From Limisalsivibrio acetivorans (GTDB taxonomy: Bacteria > Chrysiogenota > Deferribacteres > Deferribacterales > Geovibrionaceae): a DNA stretch of 64,000 nucleotides. Under the pieces are notes generated by a model. It did not search any database, was not told the DNA's origin, and saw nothing but the letters and a program-made list of their open reading frames with translations. Positions 11,691 to 21,199 of the stretch are shown piece after piece. Numbering within the stretch: position 1 is the first letter of the stretch; every line of letters starts with the position of its first letter. A program made the position numbers and the translations under genes. Location: NCBI RefSeq assembly GCF_000421105.1, contig NZ_ATWF01000001.1, forward strand, positions 1,212,930 through 1,276,929. Reading direction: 5' to 3'.

Positions 11691-12188
11691 ATGCGCATGA
11701 AACTATTCGGAATTATTATCTGTACTATCACCTTGCTGACTGCATCCTTTTCCTTTGCCGAAACACCCAAAGAGGCGTGGATGAAGATTGTGAAGGAAGC
11801 GAAGGCAGAGGTAAACAGCATCTCAGCCAAAGAGCTTATGACATGGATTCAAGAAAGCCGTGATTTCCGCCTTGTGGACGTGAGGGAGAAGTACGAGGTC
11901 TCTGCGGCAAAGATCGAAGCTTCCAACTTTGTAAACATCCCCAGGGGCCTGCTGGATCCCCTCGCCGCAAAAAAGGGAGTGCTCGATGTTGATGAAACCA
12001 TCGTGATCTACTGCAAGGCTGGTGCAAGGGGTGCACTTGCGGGGCATATGCTCAAGCGAATCGGCTATAAGAACGTTTACAACCTTGAGGGCGGGATAAA
12101 CGAATGGATCAGAGCAGGAAACCCTGTGACCAACGGACTTGGAACCTTCAAAGCTGTGCCCTATAAACTCACAGGATGTGCCGAATAA
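11691..12188 (+). CDS. Exported rhodanese-like sulfurtransferase
   Basis: A 165-residue protein with a cleavable signal peptide (about 1-23, hydrophobic core LFGIIICTITLLTASFSFA). One rhodanese domain (about 45-150) follows, containing LVDVREKYEVSAAKI. The active-site loop is YCKAGARGA with the persulfide-carrying Cys, then the ending NVYNLEGGINEWIRAG. Rhodaneses move sulfane sulfur; an exported one would act in the periplasm. ATG 11691 follows GGAGG by five bases; the frame reaches a TTG four codons earlier that overlaps this ribosome site and so is unlikely. It is a single-gene unit. Confidence 0.9.
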   Translation: MRMKLFGIIICTITLLTASFSFAETPKEAWMKIVKEAKAEVNSISAKELMTWIQESRDFRLVDVREKYEVSAAKIEASNFVNIPRGLLDPLAAKKGVLDVDETIVIYCKAGARGALAGHMLKRIGYKNVYNLEGGINEWIRAGNPVTNGLGTFKAVPYKLTGCAE

Positions 12189-12407
12189 TAACCAGACTGG
12201 CTCGACTCTCTGATATCAAGGGGGGTCGAGCATCGCCATCCCCCATAATATAACGGGGCGACAGAACCCGGCACAGCAAAGGATTAACCTTCCAACCATT
12301 GAACGATCTCAACAGTGAACAAACACTTCTTACCTATTTATATAGTGTTTAGAACCATTGAGCACATTGTAGTGCCGAGCATCAGCAATACTAACCCTGT
12401 TATTGTT

Positions 12408-12447
12408 TGACAACGGCATTGTCAGAGAAAAATAAATGTAATATATT
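12408..12447 (+). promoter_or_regulatory. Promoter overlapped by a palindrome, probable MarR operator
   Basis: The inverted repeat TGACAA-CGGCA-TTGTCA occupies 12408-12424. Its right arm, TTGTCA, doubles as a -35 element, with TATATT (12442-12447) as -10 after a 17-base spacer. The regulator gene starts at 12485. This layout is typical of autorepression by a dimeric MarR protein (inference). Confidence 0.55.
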
Positions 12448-12484
12448 CTTCCGAGTAGACACACATGAGCCAAAGGAGAGAAGA

Positions 12485-12955
12485 ATGAGCATGAACAGAA
12501 AGGAGAGCGAACTTCTTGAGAAGATGTTTGCCATAAGCCAGTATATATTCACACTGAACAACCTTCTCCAGGAATCGGGAAAAACAGTGGGCGCACTAAG
12601 CAAATCGGGCAAAAAGATATGGGGGCTTCTGCATATCCTTCATGTTAACGGGATGCTTACGGTTCCTCAGGTTGCGAGGAAGAGGGCCGTATCCAGACAG
12701 TTTATCCAGCGGCTTGCAAACGATCTCGAAGAGGAAGGGCTTGTGGAGTTCATAGACAACCCCGGCCATAAACGCTCGAAGCTTATGCGCATGACACCCG
12801 CAGGGCTAAAAAAATATCAGGAGATTCTGGCGGAGATCGAAAAGACCTTCGGTGAGCTTGCCATGCAGTTCAACCTGGAGGATGCAGACACCGCATTAAA
12901 CGTTCTTGAAGAGATGAGCAGGGCAATAGCCGGTCACCTTGAGACATCAAAGTAG
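12485..12955 (+). CDS. MarR-family transcriptional regulator
   Basis: A 156-residue winged-helix regulator. The DNA-binding part contains HVNGMLTVPQVARKRAVSRQFIQRLANDLEEEGLVEF (helix-turn-helix plus recognition helix). The wing follows as IDNPGHKRSKLMRMTPAGLKKY, and terminal helices form the dimer interface. MarR proteins usually respond to small aromatic or oxidant ligands. ATG 12485 follows AAAGGAG; the frame runs 26 codons further upstream but crosses the promoter. It converges on the diguanylate cyclase gene with 9 bases between the stops, and the nearest likely target is its own promoter. Confidence 0.9.
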   Translation: MSMNRKESELLEKMFAISQYIFTLNNLLQESGKTVGALSKSGKKIWGLLHILHVNGMLTVPQVARKRAVSRQFIQRLANDLEEEGLVEFIDNPGHKRSKLMRMTPAGLKKYQEILAEIEKTFGELAMQFNLEDADTALNVLEEMSRAIAGHLETSK

Positions 12956-12964
12956 CAGTAAAGC

Positions 12965-15115
12965 TTAATAGAAGGTATAGGCGTTCTTGCCGCCGTTTTT
13001 CACCTTGTACATGGCGGCATCCGCCTTTTTCAGCAGTGATTCTGGGTCCGAGCCGTGTTCGGGATAAATAGACACACCAATACTGACCCCAAGGGTGCAT
13101 TTGTCGATATAAACATCATAGGGTTCTGAGAGCTTTTCCAGAAGACGCTTCGCAACCATCTCCACCGAACCTCTGTCCACAGTATCCTGCAGGATAACAA
13201 CGAACTCATCACCCCCCATGCGACAGGCTGTATCCATCTTGCGTATGCAGTGGTTAATCCTGTTGGCCGCCTCCTGCAGAACCAAATCACCGGCTTTGTG
13301 GCCGAAACTGTCATTAACCTGTTTAAAACCGTCAAGATCCATATAAAGGAGTGCCACAGTATCGTTGAAGCGCTCAGCCCTTGCAAGGGCCCCTTCGAGC
13401 CTGTCCTGCATCAGGGTTCTATTAGGCAGGCCTGTGAGGCTGTCGTGGAGGGCTAGATACTGTATACGCTCCTCCTGCTCCTTCTTCTCGGTAATGTTCT
13501 CTTTTACAGCTACATAATACAGGAGCCCACCCTCTTCATCCTGAACGGGTGATATGGAGACGAGCTCCCAGAAGAAATCCCCATTCTTGGACTTGTTGCA
13601 CATCTCACCCTTCCAGACATTCCCCCCCCTTATGGTTTCCCATAAATCACGGTAATAATCATCGGGATGCTTACCCGATTTCAGGATTCTCGCATTCTCC
13701 CCCAGCGCCTCTTCGCTGGTATACCCTGAGAGCTCCGTGAAGGCTGGGTTTACATACTCAATATTCCCCTCAGCATCGGTTATAACAACGGAAACGGGGC
13801 TCTGCTCCACAACCCTGGAAAGCCGGAGGATCTCATCCCTGCGCTTCTTCCTTTCCGATATATCACGAAAAACGGTATGCACCCCCGGCTTGCCGTTCTC
13901 CCTTATAAAAGGCATGTTTACAGTCTCAATTGCGATTACCTTTCCATCCTTTCGAACAACGTGACGCTCAAAAAGCTCACCCCTCTTCTGACTGGTCAGC
14001 GCATTTACGAAGATTTCCCTTGAAAAATCCCTGTCTTTCTCGGGTATAAACTGATAAACATCCAGCCCACTCAACTCCTCCGCTCTTTCAAAACCAAGAA
14101 GCTCGGCGGCCTTTCTGTTTGCACAAATGATATTTTTTGTATCGTGCAGAACCATTCCATCGGGTGAGTTCTCAAACAAGCTCCTGAAACGTGCCTCGCT
14201 TTCGAGGATGCGTTCCTCCATCTTTATCACTTCGGTAATATCCTCAAAGGCGCAGACTATTCTTATGCCGGAGCTCCCCTCTAAGACAGCCGCATTAAGG
14301 CGAAGGTAGTTTATATCTCCGTTTCTTGTGCAGAAGATCTCACCCTTAAGTGGCTTACCCGTTCGGAGTACACCGCAAAGGGGGCATTCTCCTTTTACCA
14401 GGGGGACACACTTCCCCTCCTGGTACCTCCCGGAAAAGGAATCGGTAATATTAACCCCTTTCAGGCCGGCGCTTCCGAGGAGCTTTTCTGCAGTTTTATT
14501 GCTGAAATTCACCCGAAGCTCTTCATCAATAGTCACAATCCCCACAGGACTGTTCTCTGATATACTCATAAGCATGGAGTGCTCGCCGGCAAGATTCTCC
14601 CGAACCTCCTTGAGCTCCGTAATATCGATACTTACACAGAGTATATGGGGGTCCTCCCCCTCTGCAACAACCAGGGGTCTTCTTACCGTACGGAGCCATC
14701 GAAGCTCTTGCCTGCAGTTATATACCGGCTCCTCCTCAACGATAACCTCACTCCCCTTGCGCTGAACCAACTGCTCATTCTCTCTGCAAGAAGCGACGAA
14801 GGAGGAATCACCTATCAGATCCTTATCTGCAAGCCCGGCTGCATCCTCGGCACGCACGCAGAAGAACTCGGAGAAAGCTCTGTTAACAACAACATAACGA
14901 CCTTCCCAGTCCTTTACAAAAACAATATTGGGAACTGCATCTATGATCTTTGTAAGATACTGGGAGTGGGACTCCATAGAGAATTCCATGTGGGCACAGC
15001 GGCTCAACTCCTCCTCAAGACGGTTTTGACATTCTTCAAGGGAGGCTCGAAGCTCACTGAGTTCTTTGATATGTTCCGGCGAAAAATGGTCACCGCTTTC
15101 AGATGTTCCTTTCAT
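12965..15115 (-). CDS. Diguanylate cyclase with four PAS domains
   Basis: A 716-residue cytoplasmic protein that makes c-di-GMP from two GTP. A coiled-coil start (about 12-50) is followed by four PAS segments, at about 53-165, 180-290, 305-425 and 435-545. The second has a cysteine cluster (CVPL...CPLCG). The third and fourth have PAC endings such as GVHTVFRDISERKK and YYVAVKENITEKKE. The catalytic domain (about 550-716) has the intact active motif CRMGGDEF. The inhibitory I-site RKMD lies five residues before it, so product feedback is expected. There are no transmembrane segments, so the signal is cytosolic (redox, gas or small molecule). The gene stands alone. Confidence 0.95.
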   Translation of the reverse strand: MKGTSESGDHFSPEHIKELSELRASLEECQNRLEEELSRCAHMEFSMESHSQYLTKIIDAVPNIVFVKDWEGRYVVVNRAFSEFFCVRAEDAAGLADKDLIGDSSFVASCRENEQLVQRKGSEVIVEEEPVYNCRQELRWLRTVRRPLVVAEGEDPHILCVSIDITELKEVRENLAGEHSMLMSISENSPVGIVTIDEELRVNFSNKTAEKLLGSAGLKGVNITDSFSGRYQEGKCVPLVKGECPLCGVLRTGKPLKGEIFCTRNGDINYLRLNAAVLEGSSGIRIVCAFEDITEVIKMEERILESEARFRSLFENSPDGMVLHDTKNIICANRKAAELLGFERAEELSGLDVYQFIPEKDRDFSREIFVNALTSQKRGELFERHVVRKDGKVIAIETVNMPFIRENGKPGVHTVFRDISERKKRRDEILRLSRVVEQSPVSVVITDAEGNIEYVNPAFTELSGYTSEEALGENARILKSGKHPDDYYRDLWETIRGGNVWKGEMCNKSKNGDFFWELVSISPVQDEEGGLLYYVAVKENITEKKEQEERIQYLALHDSLTGLPNRTLMQDRLEGALARAERFNDTVALLYMDLDGFKQVNDSFGHKAGDLVLQEAANRINHCIRKMDTACRMGGDEFVVILQDTVDRGSVEMVAKRLLEKLSEPYDVYIDKCTLGVSIGVSIYPEHGSDPESLLKKADAAMYKVKNGGKNAYTFY

Positions 15116-15347
15116 AAGTTCCCCTCGTCAAGGCATAAAGCAAGGTATTTGTCTTTGTATTCTGCTCAGATTTATTTTCGACAAATTCACTCTTAATAAT
15201 ACAATATGCCCCGGGGAGTAATTATCAACACTCAGCTTAGGTAGGGTGTGACGGGGCTGTAAGCTGGATATATCTTAGTGATTCTAACACTATTCTGGGA
15301 ATACTCAATTTAAATGGTGTAATCTACATCAAATTCAGGATGAGCGA

Positions 15348-15376
15348 TTGACAAATCCCCTTCAAAGGGATATCAG
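15348..15376 (+). promoter_or_regulatory. Promoter for the threonine aldolase gene
   Basis: TTGACA (15348-15353), 17-base spacer, TATCAG (15371-15376). The -35 is perfect and the -10 weak. The coding start is 35 bases downstream. Confidence 0.45.
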
Positions 15377-15410
15377 AACCAGAATAATTATTTTGCCCAA
15401 GGAGTTTTTA

Positions 15411-16442
15411 ATGAACAGAAAAGTCAACTTCCTCAGCGACAACTGTGCGGGTGTCCTGCCGGAGGTTCTTGAGAAGATCGAACGGACGAATACGGGTTAT
15501 GTCCCCTCATACGGAAACGATTCATACACCGATGAGATAAAGGAGAAGATGCGCACTGAGCTGGGCGATGCGGATATCTCCTTTGTCCTCACCGGAACCG
15601 GTGCAAACGTTATATGTATAGACAGCTGCATCAGAACCTTTCAGGGTGTTGTGTGCCCTGAGACAGCCCACATAAACGTGGACGAGTGCGGTGCGCCCGA
15701 ACGCTTCACAGGGAGCAAGCTCCTCACAGTCCCCTCCCCCGACGGCAAGCTCACAGTAGCGGGAATTAAGAGCCACATGCACACCATCGGCTTCGAGCAC
15801 CACACACAACCGAAGATGATCTCCATATCCCAGGCCACCGAGTGTGGAACCCTTTACACTATCGATGAGATAAAGGAGCTCACCTCCTTCGCCCATGAAA
15901 ACGGCATGGTTGTTCATATGGACGGCGCAAGGCTCGTTAATGCAGCGGCCTCGCTTAAGTGCTCCCTTAAGGAGATGACGAAGGATGCAGGCGTAGACCT
16001 TCTCAGCTTCGGCGGAACAAAGGGGGGGCTTATGATGGGCGAGGCAATCGTCTTCTTCAACAAAGAGCTCGCAAAGGACGTGAAATATATCCGCAAGCAG
16101 GCCACCCAGCTTTATTCCAAGGTCCGATTCGTTGCGGCGCAGTTCGATGCCTTTTTCACTGGTAATCTCTGGCAGAGAACCGCCGAACATGCAAACAGCA
16201 TGGCGGCAATACTGGCCGAGAGCATCGGCAGACTACCCGGTGTTGAGATAACCCAGGCTGTGGAGATAAATGCGGTTTTCGCAAAGGTACCCGAAAAGGC
16301 TGTGAAGAAGCTCCTCGAGAAATATTATTTCTACGTATGGGACCCTGAAAAGAGCGTTGTACGGCTGATGACATCCTTCCAGACACAGGAGGATGAGATA
16401 GGTGAATTCACGAAGGACCTCGAAGAGGCCCTTAAGTCATAA
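15411..16442 (+). CDS. Low-specificity threonine aldolase / beta-eliminating lyase family PLP enzyme
   Basis: A 343-residue fold-type I PLP enzyme, likely cleaving L-threonine or L-allo-threonine to glycine and acetaldehyde. Family landmarks: the N-terminal FLSDNCAGVLPEVLEKI, YGNDSYTDEIKEKMRTELG and VLTGTGANVICIDSCIRTFQ. These are followed by the PLP-binding VHMDGARLVNAA and the Schiff-base lysine in LSFGGTKGGLMMGEAIVFF. ATG 15411 follows AAGGAG; the frame extends upstream through the promoter and is not used. The substrate (threonine, tryptophan-like or phenylserine) is not fixed by the sequence. It is followed by convergent genes. Confidence 0.88.
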   Translation: MNRKVNFLSDNCAGVLPEVLEKIERTNTGYVPSYGNDSYTDEIKEKMRTELGDADISFVLTGTGANVICIDSCIRTFQGVVCPETAHINVDECGAPERFTGSKLLTVPSPDGKLTVAGIKSHMHTIGFEHHTQPKMISISQATECGTLYTIDEIKELTSFAHENGMVVHMDGARLVNAAASLKCSLKEMTKDAGVDLLSFGGTKGGLMMGEAIVFFNKELAKDVKYIRKQATQLYSKVRFVAAQFDAFFTGNLWQRTAEHANSMAAILAESIGRLPGVEITQAVEINAVFAKVPEKAVKKLLEKYYFYVWDPEKSVVRLMTSFQTQEDEIGEFTKDLEEALKS

Positions 16443-16449
16443 CATTTAT

Positions 16450-17412
16450 CTACGAAGCCCCGTTGAGAGCATTCCACGGGGTTTCGTTATCCTTAAGAAC
16501 ACCTCTTACGCTGTCACAGCAGAGCCTCCCCATCTCCCCTCTTGTGGCGATAGAGGCGGAACCAATATGCGGCGCGAGGACACAATTCTCAAGAGCGAAC
16601 AGCTTCTCCTCCACCTCCGGCTCGAACTCGTAAACATCAAGTCCTGCGGAGAAGATCTCCCCCGATTCGAGGGCATCCGCCAGATCAGCCTCCTTTACGA
16701 TGGGGCCCCTTCCTATGTTAACGAATACGGATGTATCCTTCATCAGTGCAAACTCTCTGGAGGTGAAGCGGTGTTTTGTCTCATCGGTGAGAGGTGCTGT
16801 CACCATTACGAAATCGGAGCGTTTAAGCATATCGTCGAATTCAGCGTATTCTGCACCAAGCATCGTTTCCGCCTGTCGGTCACGCCTGCGGGTGTGGTAG
16901 AGGATATCCATATTGAAGCCCCCCGCCATCCTCGCTGCGGCCTGGCCTATCCTGCCAAAGCCGAAGAAGCCGATGGTTTTGCCGAAAAGGTCCATTCCCA
17001 TAAGGAGATCCGAGCTCCATTTCCTGAAGTCACCCCTGCGGGTATACCTGTCCCCCTCTGCGACCCTTCTTGCCGCCGCCATCAGGAGGGCAAAACCAAG
17101 CTCCGCCGTAGATTCCGTCAAAACATGGGGTGTGTTGCAAACGGTTATACCGAGGCGTTCCGCCGCCTCCACATCGATATTATTGTATCCCACGGCGTAG
17201 TTGGCAATAACCCTCAGATCTGGGCACGCCTCCATGAGCTCTTCGTCTACCCTGTCCGGCAGCATGGATATTATCCCCGAGGCATCCTTGGCCCTGTCAA
17301 TAAGCTCTTCACGGGAAAGATTATTTTCAGTATCGTTATAATCGATCTCAAACCCCTCAAGGGCGGAGACAACATCAAAGGGGATCCTCCCCGTAATAAG
17401 AACCTTCATCAT
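16450..17412 (-). CDS. D-isomer-specific 2-hydroxyacid dehydrogenase (glyoxylate/hydroxypyruvate reductase type)
   Basis: A 320-residue NAD(P)H enzyme that reduces 2-oxoacids. The NAD-binding motif is GKTIGFFGFGRIGQAAA (about 143-159). The catalytic triad is visible as Arg in VNIGRGPIV, Glu in VYEFEPEVEE and His in VLAPHIGSAS. The substrate loop ANYAVGYNNID matches glyoxylate/hydroxypyruvate reductases of the GyaR group. It is the last gene of a three-gene operon: the start lies 5 bases after the deformylase stop. ATG 17412 is followed directly by a second ATG, and either may be used. Confidence 0.9.
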   Translation of the reverse strand: MMKVLITGRIPFDVVSALEGFEIDYNDTENNLSREELIDRAKDASGIISMLPDRVDEELMEACPDLRVIANYAVGYNNIDVEAAERLGITVCNTPHVLTESTAELGFALLMAAARRVAEGDRYTRRGDFRKWSSDLLMGMDLFGKTIGFFGFGRIGQAAARMAGGFNMDILYHTRRRDRQAETMLGAEYAEFDDMLKRSDFVMVTAPLTDETKHRFTSREFALMKDTSVFVNIGRGPIVKEADLADALESGEIFSAGLDVYEFEPEVEEKLFALENCVLAPHIGSASIATRGEMGRLCCDSVRGVLKDNETPWNALNGAS

Positions 17413-17417
17413 GTATC

Positions 17418-17921
17418 CTATTTATATTTCTTTCTGCGGAACAGATCCGTCCGTCTGGATATAACACGGTCTATGAAGAGAATACCATCGAGGTGGTCCG
17501 ACTCATGCTGGATCAGGATAGCCTCGAAGTCCTCGGTTTCAAAAACACGCTCCTCGAAGTTTTCATCCCTGAACTGCACAAGGATCTTCCTCGCACGGTT
17601 AACATTTCCCGTATAGTCCGGAACACTCATGCACCCCTCACGAAAGGGCTTGATACCCTCCCATTTGAGGATAACAGGGTTTATCATAATCCTCTGGCCA
17701 TGGTGCTCCTTACACTTCTTGTTCTTCCCCGGATCTATGGCTATTATGCGGTACAGCTCGCCAATCTGCGGTGCGGCAATGCCCACAGAGTGACCGCTCC
17801 CCTCCATCGTATCCTTAAGATCCTGAATAACCTGCTTTACCTTGTCATCTATCTCGGTCACATCCTCCGCTATCTCTTTAAGCAGAGGGTTGGGGTAGGT
17901 CAGAACTTCTTTTATCGCCAT
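17418..17921 (-). CDS. def: Peptide deformylase
   Basis: Def removes the N-formyl group from new proteins and is essential in most bacteria. At 167 residues it is normal length. All three motifs are present: GIAAPQIG (motif 1), EGCMSVP (motif 2, with the metal-binding Cys; Met replaces the usual Leu) and QHESDHLDG (motif 3, HExxH-type with both metal His and catalytic Glu). It starts 3 bases after the ACT protein stop and is clearly co-transcribed. The usual partner gene fmt is not in this operon. Confidence 0.97.
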   Translation of the reverse strand: MAIKEVLTYPNPLLKEIAEDVTEIDDKVKQVIQDLKDTMEGSGHSVGIAAPQIGELYRIIAIDPGKNKKCKEHHGQRIMINPVILKWEGIKPFREGCMSVPDYTGNVNRARKILVQFRDENFEERVFETEDFEAILIQHESDHLDGILFIDRVISRRTDLFRRKKYK

Positions 17922-17924
17922 TTA

Positions 17925-18476
17925 TCACAACTCGTATGTTTCAATCTGCCGGACATGGATATCCGTACCGAGCTCTTCGGAGATCTTCTTGAGATCACCT
18001 GTCCAGTCCTCTCCCTGAACAGCCTCGGGAACGACCACCTCAAGCACCATAATATATATGGGCGCTTCGTCCTTTCCCGCAACCTTTGTCTGCAGGTCTG
18101 CGATATTTATCCCTTTATCGGAAAGATATCCGGCTACCTTGTTCACTATCCCCGGCTTGTCCGAACCGTATACAGAGATAATGAAGTTGTCCCCATCGGG
18201 GGAGCCGGGTGCATCGTTGATATCCTGCACCTGCACAGAAACATCCATGCGCCTCTCCATATCCGCATACATGCTCTTCACCCTCTCCACGGGAAGATCC
18301 TCGTCGTGGCTTACGATAAAGATAGCCGCAAAGAACCCCTTGAGGAGGGTAGAGCTGGAATCCTCGATATTAAAACTGTTTTTAACCATAACATCCGTGA
18401 CTTCCGCCACTATACCCGGCCTGTCACCGGCGACAAGCATCAGGGAGTAAAGATTCTTTTTACCCATTGCAAACAC
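17925..18476 (-). CDS. Double-ACT-domain regulatory protein (GcvR-like)
   Basis: A 183-residue protein with two ACT domains. The first begins LYSLMLVAGDRPGIVAEVTDVMVKNSFNIEDSS, the second FIISVYGSDKPGIVNKVAGYLSDKGINIADLQT. ACT domains bind amino acids. This architecture matches the glycine-cleavage repressor GcvR group, which acts through protein contacts rather than DNA. It is the first gene of the operon with def and a hydroxyacid dehydrogenase, hinting at glycine or one-carbon supply for formyl-Met metabolism (inference). The listed start is GTG 18476; ATG 18467 is an equally good choice. Confidence 0.82.
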   Translation of the reverse strand: MFAMGKKNLYSLMLVAGDRPGIVAEVTDVMVKNSFNIEDSSSTLLKGFFAAIFIVSHDEDLPVERVKSMYADMERRMDVSVQVQDINDAPGSPDGDNFIISVYGSDKPGIVNKVAGYLSDKGINIADLQTKVAGKDEAPIYIMVLEVVVPEAVQGEDWTGDLKKISEELGTDIHVRQIETYEL

Positions 18477-18793
18477 CCCGAAGTTTTTTTCTATACTTCA
18501 TCTGACACCCCGTCCGGGGCTTAATCCATACATTCTGATAATTATGATGCCCATATATCCGTATGTCAACAGGAGGATGGGTGACACTAATGTTCAAATC
18601 ATTCATATATCGATATTTTAGCAGTTTTAAAACAGATTAATCTTGAACGCAGGGCTATAGAACAATATAATTCATAAGCAAGGCATATGATTAACCCGGC
18701 ATAGAGATTATTTGAACAATCTGCCGGAATGAGTTTCACAATAACAATTCCTTCCCCGAATCAAGCGGGGAGCCATATAAAACGGGGGCACTA
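18477..18793. other. Intergenic region upstream of clpC
   Basis: 317 bases between divergent genes. It contains a good promoter for clpC (18643-18671) and a small G/C hairpin near 18753-18770 (CCCCG and CGGGG arms) in the clpC leader. No gene seen. Confidence 0.6.
18643..18671 (+). promoter_or_regulatory. Sigma70-type promoter for clpC
   Basis: TTGAAC (18643-18648), 17-base spacer, perfect TATAAT (18666-18671). This predicts a leader of about 115 bases before ATG 18794. No CIRCE or CtsR-like repeat is evident. Confidence 0.6.
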
Positions 18794-21199
18794 ATGTTTG
18801 ACCTTTTTACAGACAGAGCAAGGCGTGTGATCCTTTATTCAAGAGAATCCGCAGAGAAGATGCTTCAGACATCCATCGATACGGAGCATATATTAATGGG
18901 GCTTCTCAAGGAGAGAACGGGTCTCGCAGCCGATATATTCACAAAGAAGGGGGTTGATATAAACCTCCTCATGAATGAGATAAAAAACCTCAGCGCCCAG
19001 GGGCGCAACCTTATGATAAAGGGGAGCCTCCCCTTCAGCCCCATGGGAAAGAACGTTCTCGAGTATGCCGTTGAAGAGGCTAAGATCCTCGAGAACAAGT
19101 ATATCAATACCGAGCACATCCTCCTCGGCCTCATGAAGGAGCGCAGAGGGAAGGCCTTCACACTGCTTAACAAGCTGGGCTTTGAGCTGGTATCCCTCAG
19201 GGAGGAGATCAAGTCGATGTCCAAGACCCAGTCCAAAGCAGCCTCGGTGGCAACACCCACCATCGACGAATTCGGTCGTGATCTCACGGAGCTAGCCGCA
19301 GAGGGTAAACTCGATCCCGTAATAGGTAGAACAGAGGAGATCGAAAGGCTTGTGCAGATACTCTGCCGGAGGATCAAGAACAACGGTGTCATCATAGGGG
19401 AGCCGGGTGTGGGCAAAACCGCCATCGTTGAAGGGCTCGCCCGGGAGATGGTTTCGGAGAATATCCCCGAATTCCTCAAGGACAAGAGGCTTATATCCCT
19501 AGAGCTCGGTAGCCTTGTTGCGGGAACGAAATACCGGGGACAGTTCGAAGAGCGGATGAAGAACCTGATCAAAGAGATAGAAAACGTAAGCAACATCATC
19601 GTCTTCATAGATGAGATCCATACCATAGTCGGCGCAGGTGCCGCAGAGGGCTCCATAGACGCATCCAACATGCTTAAGCCCGCCCTCGCCAGAGGCTCCT
19701 TCCAGTGCATCGGTGCAACCACGCTCTCCGAGTACAGGAAGCATTTCGAGAAGGATGGCGCACTCAACAGACGATTCCAGACTATCTTCGTGGATCCCCC
19801 CACTGCGGAGGAGACCGTGAGCATCCTTAACGGTGTCCGCCGGTATTATCAGGACTTCCACAAGGTAAACATACCCGATCCTGTACTCGAAGAAACGGTC
19901 TACCTCACAGATAGATACGTAACCGATAAGTTCCAGCCGGACAAGAGTATCGACGTAATAGATGAGGCATGCTCCAAGCTCAAGCTACAGGTAAACGTCC
20001 TGCCTGAAAAGATCAAGGAGAGCAAGGCGAAGCTGGACGCCGCCATGGACAAGCGCAACAGGCTCATAACCGAGAACGACTTCGAATCGCTCGAGAAATG
20101 CAACCGTGACATCGAAAGGCTGGGCAAAAAGGTTCGTGAGGAGATGGAGAGCTGGTCCAGCGAACTGGATGAAAACTGGCCTGATCTGGACAAGACAAAG
20201 GTGGCCGAAGTCGTGGCGATGATAACAGGTATCCCCGTTCAGAAGCTGAGCGAGGACGAGATGGAGCGCATCGCAAAGGTCGGCACAGATATAAAGAAAT
20301 ACGTTGTGGGGCAGAACGAGGCTGTGGACTCCCTCGCAAAGGCTATAAAGCGAAGCTTTGCAGGGCTCAACGCACCCGAAAGACCCCTCGGCTCATATAT
20401 ATTCCTCGGACCCACCGGTGTGGGTAAAACCGAGGTGGCAAAGCGGCTTGCGGAGATCGTTTTCGGCTCCCAGAGTATGCTGATCCGCATGGATATGAGC
20501 GAATTTATGGAGAAGTTTAACGTCTCCAAGCTCATCGGAGCACCCCCCGGATATGTGGGATACGAGGAGGGGGGCAAGCTCACCGAGCAGGTCCGCAGGA
20601 AGCCCTATTCCGTAATTCTCTTCGATGAGATAGAGAAGGCGCACCCCGAGGTTATGAACGTCCTCCTCCAGATTCTGGACGACGGACACATCCACGACAG
20701 CCTCGGCCATAAGGTGAACTTCAAGAACACAGTGATCATCATGACATCGAACCTCGGAACCAAGCTTACCCTTGATAACCGCTCCATGGGCTTCAACGCC
20801 GTGGAATCGGTGGAGTTCGATATCGATTACGACAAGTTCAAGTTCAATGCCTTCAAGGAGCTCCGCAACAACTTCTCGCCGGAGTTCCTTAACAGGGTGG
20901 ACAGCCATATCGTGTTCAAGCCCCTCGGAAGGTCGGAGCTTTTCGAGATCATCGACCTGCAGGTGGAGGAGATTAACGAAAGGCTCGCCAAGCACAACAA
21001 GCGCATCGAGCTCACCGATGAGGTTAAGGACTTCCTCCTCTCCGGCGACTATAACTACACCTACGGAGCAAGGCCTATCAAACGCCTTCTCCAGACACAT
21101 ATAGAGGACAACCTCAGCGAGATGCTTATATCAGGCAAACATAAGAGAAGAAAGAATCTGAAGGCGGTGCTTAAAGATGGAATCATCTCATTTAAATAA
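18794..21199 (+). CDS. clpC: ClpC-type AAA+ unfoldase of the Clp protease
   Basis: An 801-residue hexameric unfoldase feeding substrates into ClpP. Two Clp_N repeats (about 5-75 and 80-150) precede AAA-1, with Walker A GEPGVGKT and Walker B IIVFIDEIHTIVGAG. A short middle coiled-coil insert (about 400-450) indicates ClpC rather than ClpB. AAA-2 has Walker A GPTGVGKT and Walker B VILFDEIEKAHPEV. An MGF sequence sits where the ClpP-docking IGF/LGF loop is expected. Its last 23 bases overlap the next gene, so the two are probably one transcript. No clpS or clpP is nearby. Confidence 0.92.
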   Translation: MFDLFTDRARRVILYSRESAEKMLQTSIDTEHILMGLLKERTGLAADIFTKKGVDINLLMNEIKNLSAQGRNLMIKGSLPFSPMGKNVLEYAVEEAKILENKYINTEHILLGLMKERRGKAFTLLNKLGFELVSLREEIKSMSKTQSKAASVATPTIDEFGRDLTELAAEGKLDPVIGRTEEIERLVQILCRRIKNNGVIIGEPGVGKTAIVEGLAREMVSENIPEFLKDKRLISLELGSLVAGTKYRGQFEERMKNLIKEIENVSNIIVFIDEIHTIVGAGAAEGSIDASNMLKPALARGSFQCIGATTLSEYRKHFEKDGALNRRFQTIFVDPPTAEETVSILNGVRRYYQDFHKVNIPDPVLEETVYLTDRYVTDKFQPDKSIDVIDEACSKLKLQVNVLPEKIKESKAKLDAAMDKRNRLITENDFESLEKCNRDIERLGKKVREEMESWSSELDENWPDLDKTKVAEVVAMITGIPVQKLSEDEMERIAKVGTDIKKYVVGQNEAVDSLAKAIKRSFAGLNAPERPLGSYIFLGPTGVGKTEVAKRLAEIVFGSQSMLIRMDMSEFMEKFNVSKLIGAPPGYVGYEEGGKLTEQVRRKPYSVILFDEIEKAHPEVMNVLLQILDDGHIHDSLGHKVNFKNTVIIMTSNLGTKLTLDNRSMGFNAVESVEFDIDYDKFKFNAFKELRNNFSPEFLNRVDSHIVFKPLGRSELFEIIDLQVEEINERLAKHNKRIELTDEVKDFLLSGDYNYTYGARPIKRLLQTHIEDNLSEMLISGKHKRRKNLKAVLKDGIISFK

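Noticed and set aside
16402-17616. 404-codon frame on the plus strand across the hydroxyacid dehydrogenase
   Set aside because: Shadow of the minus-strand gene, which has a clear Rossmann motif and operon context.
17493-18524. 343-codon frame on the plus strand across def and the ACT gene
   Set aside because: Opposite-strand shadow; both minus-strand genes carry full family motifs.
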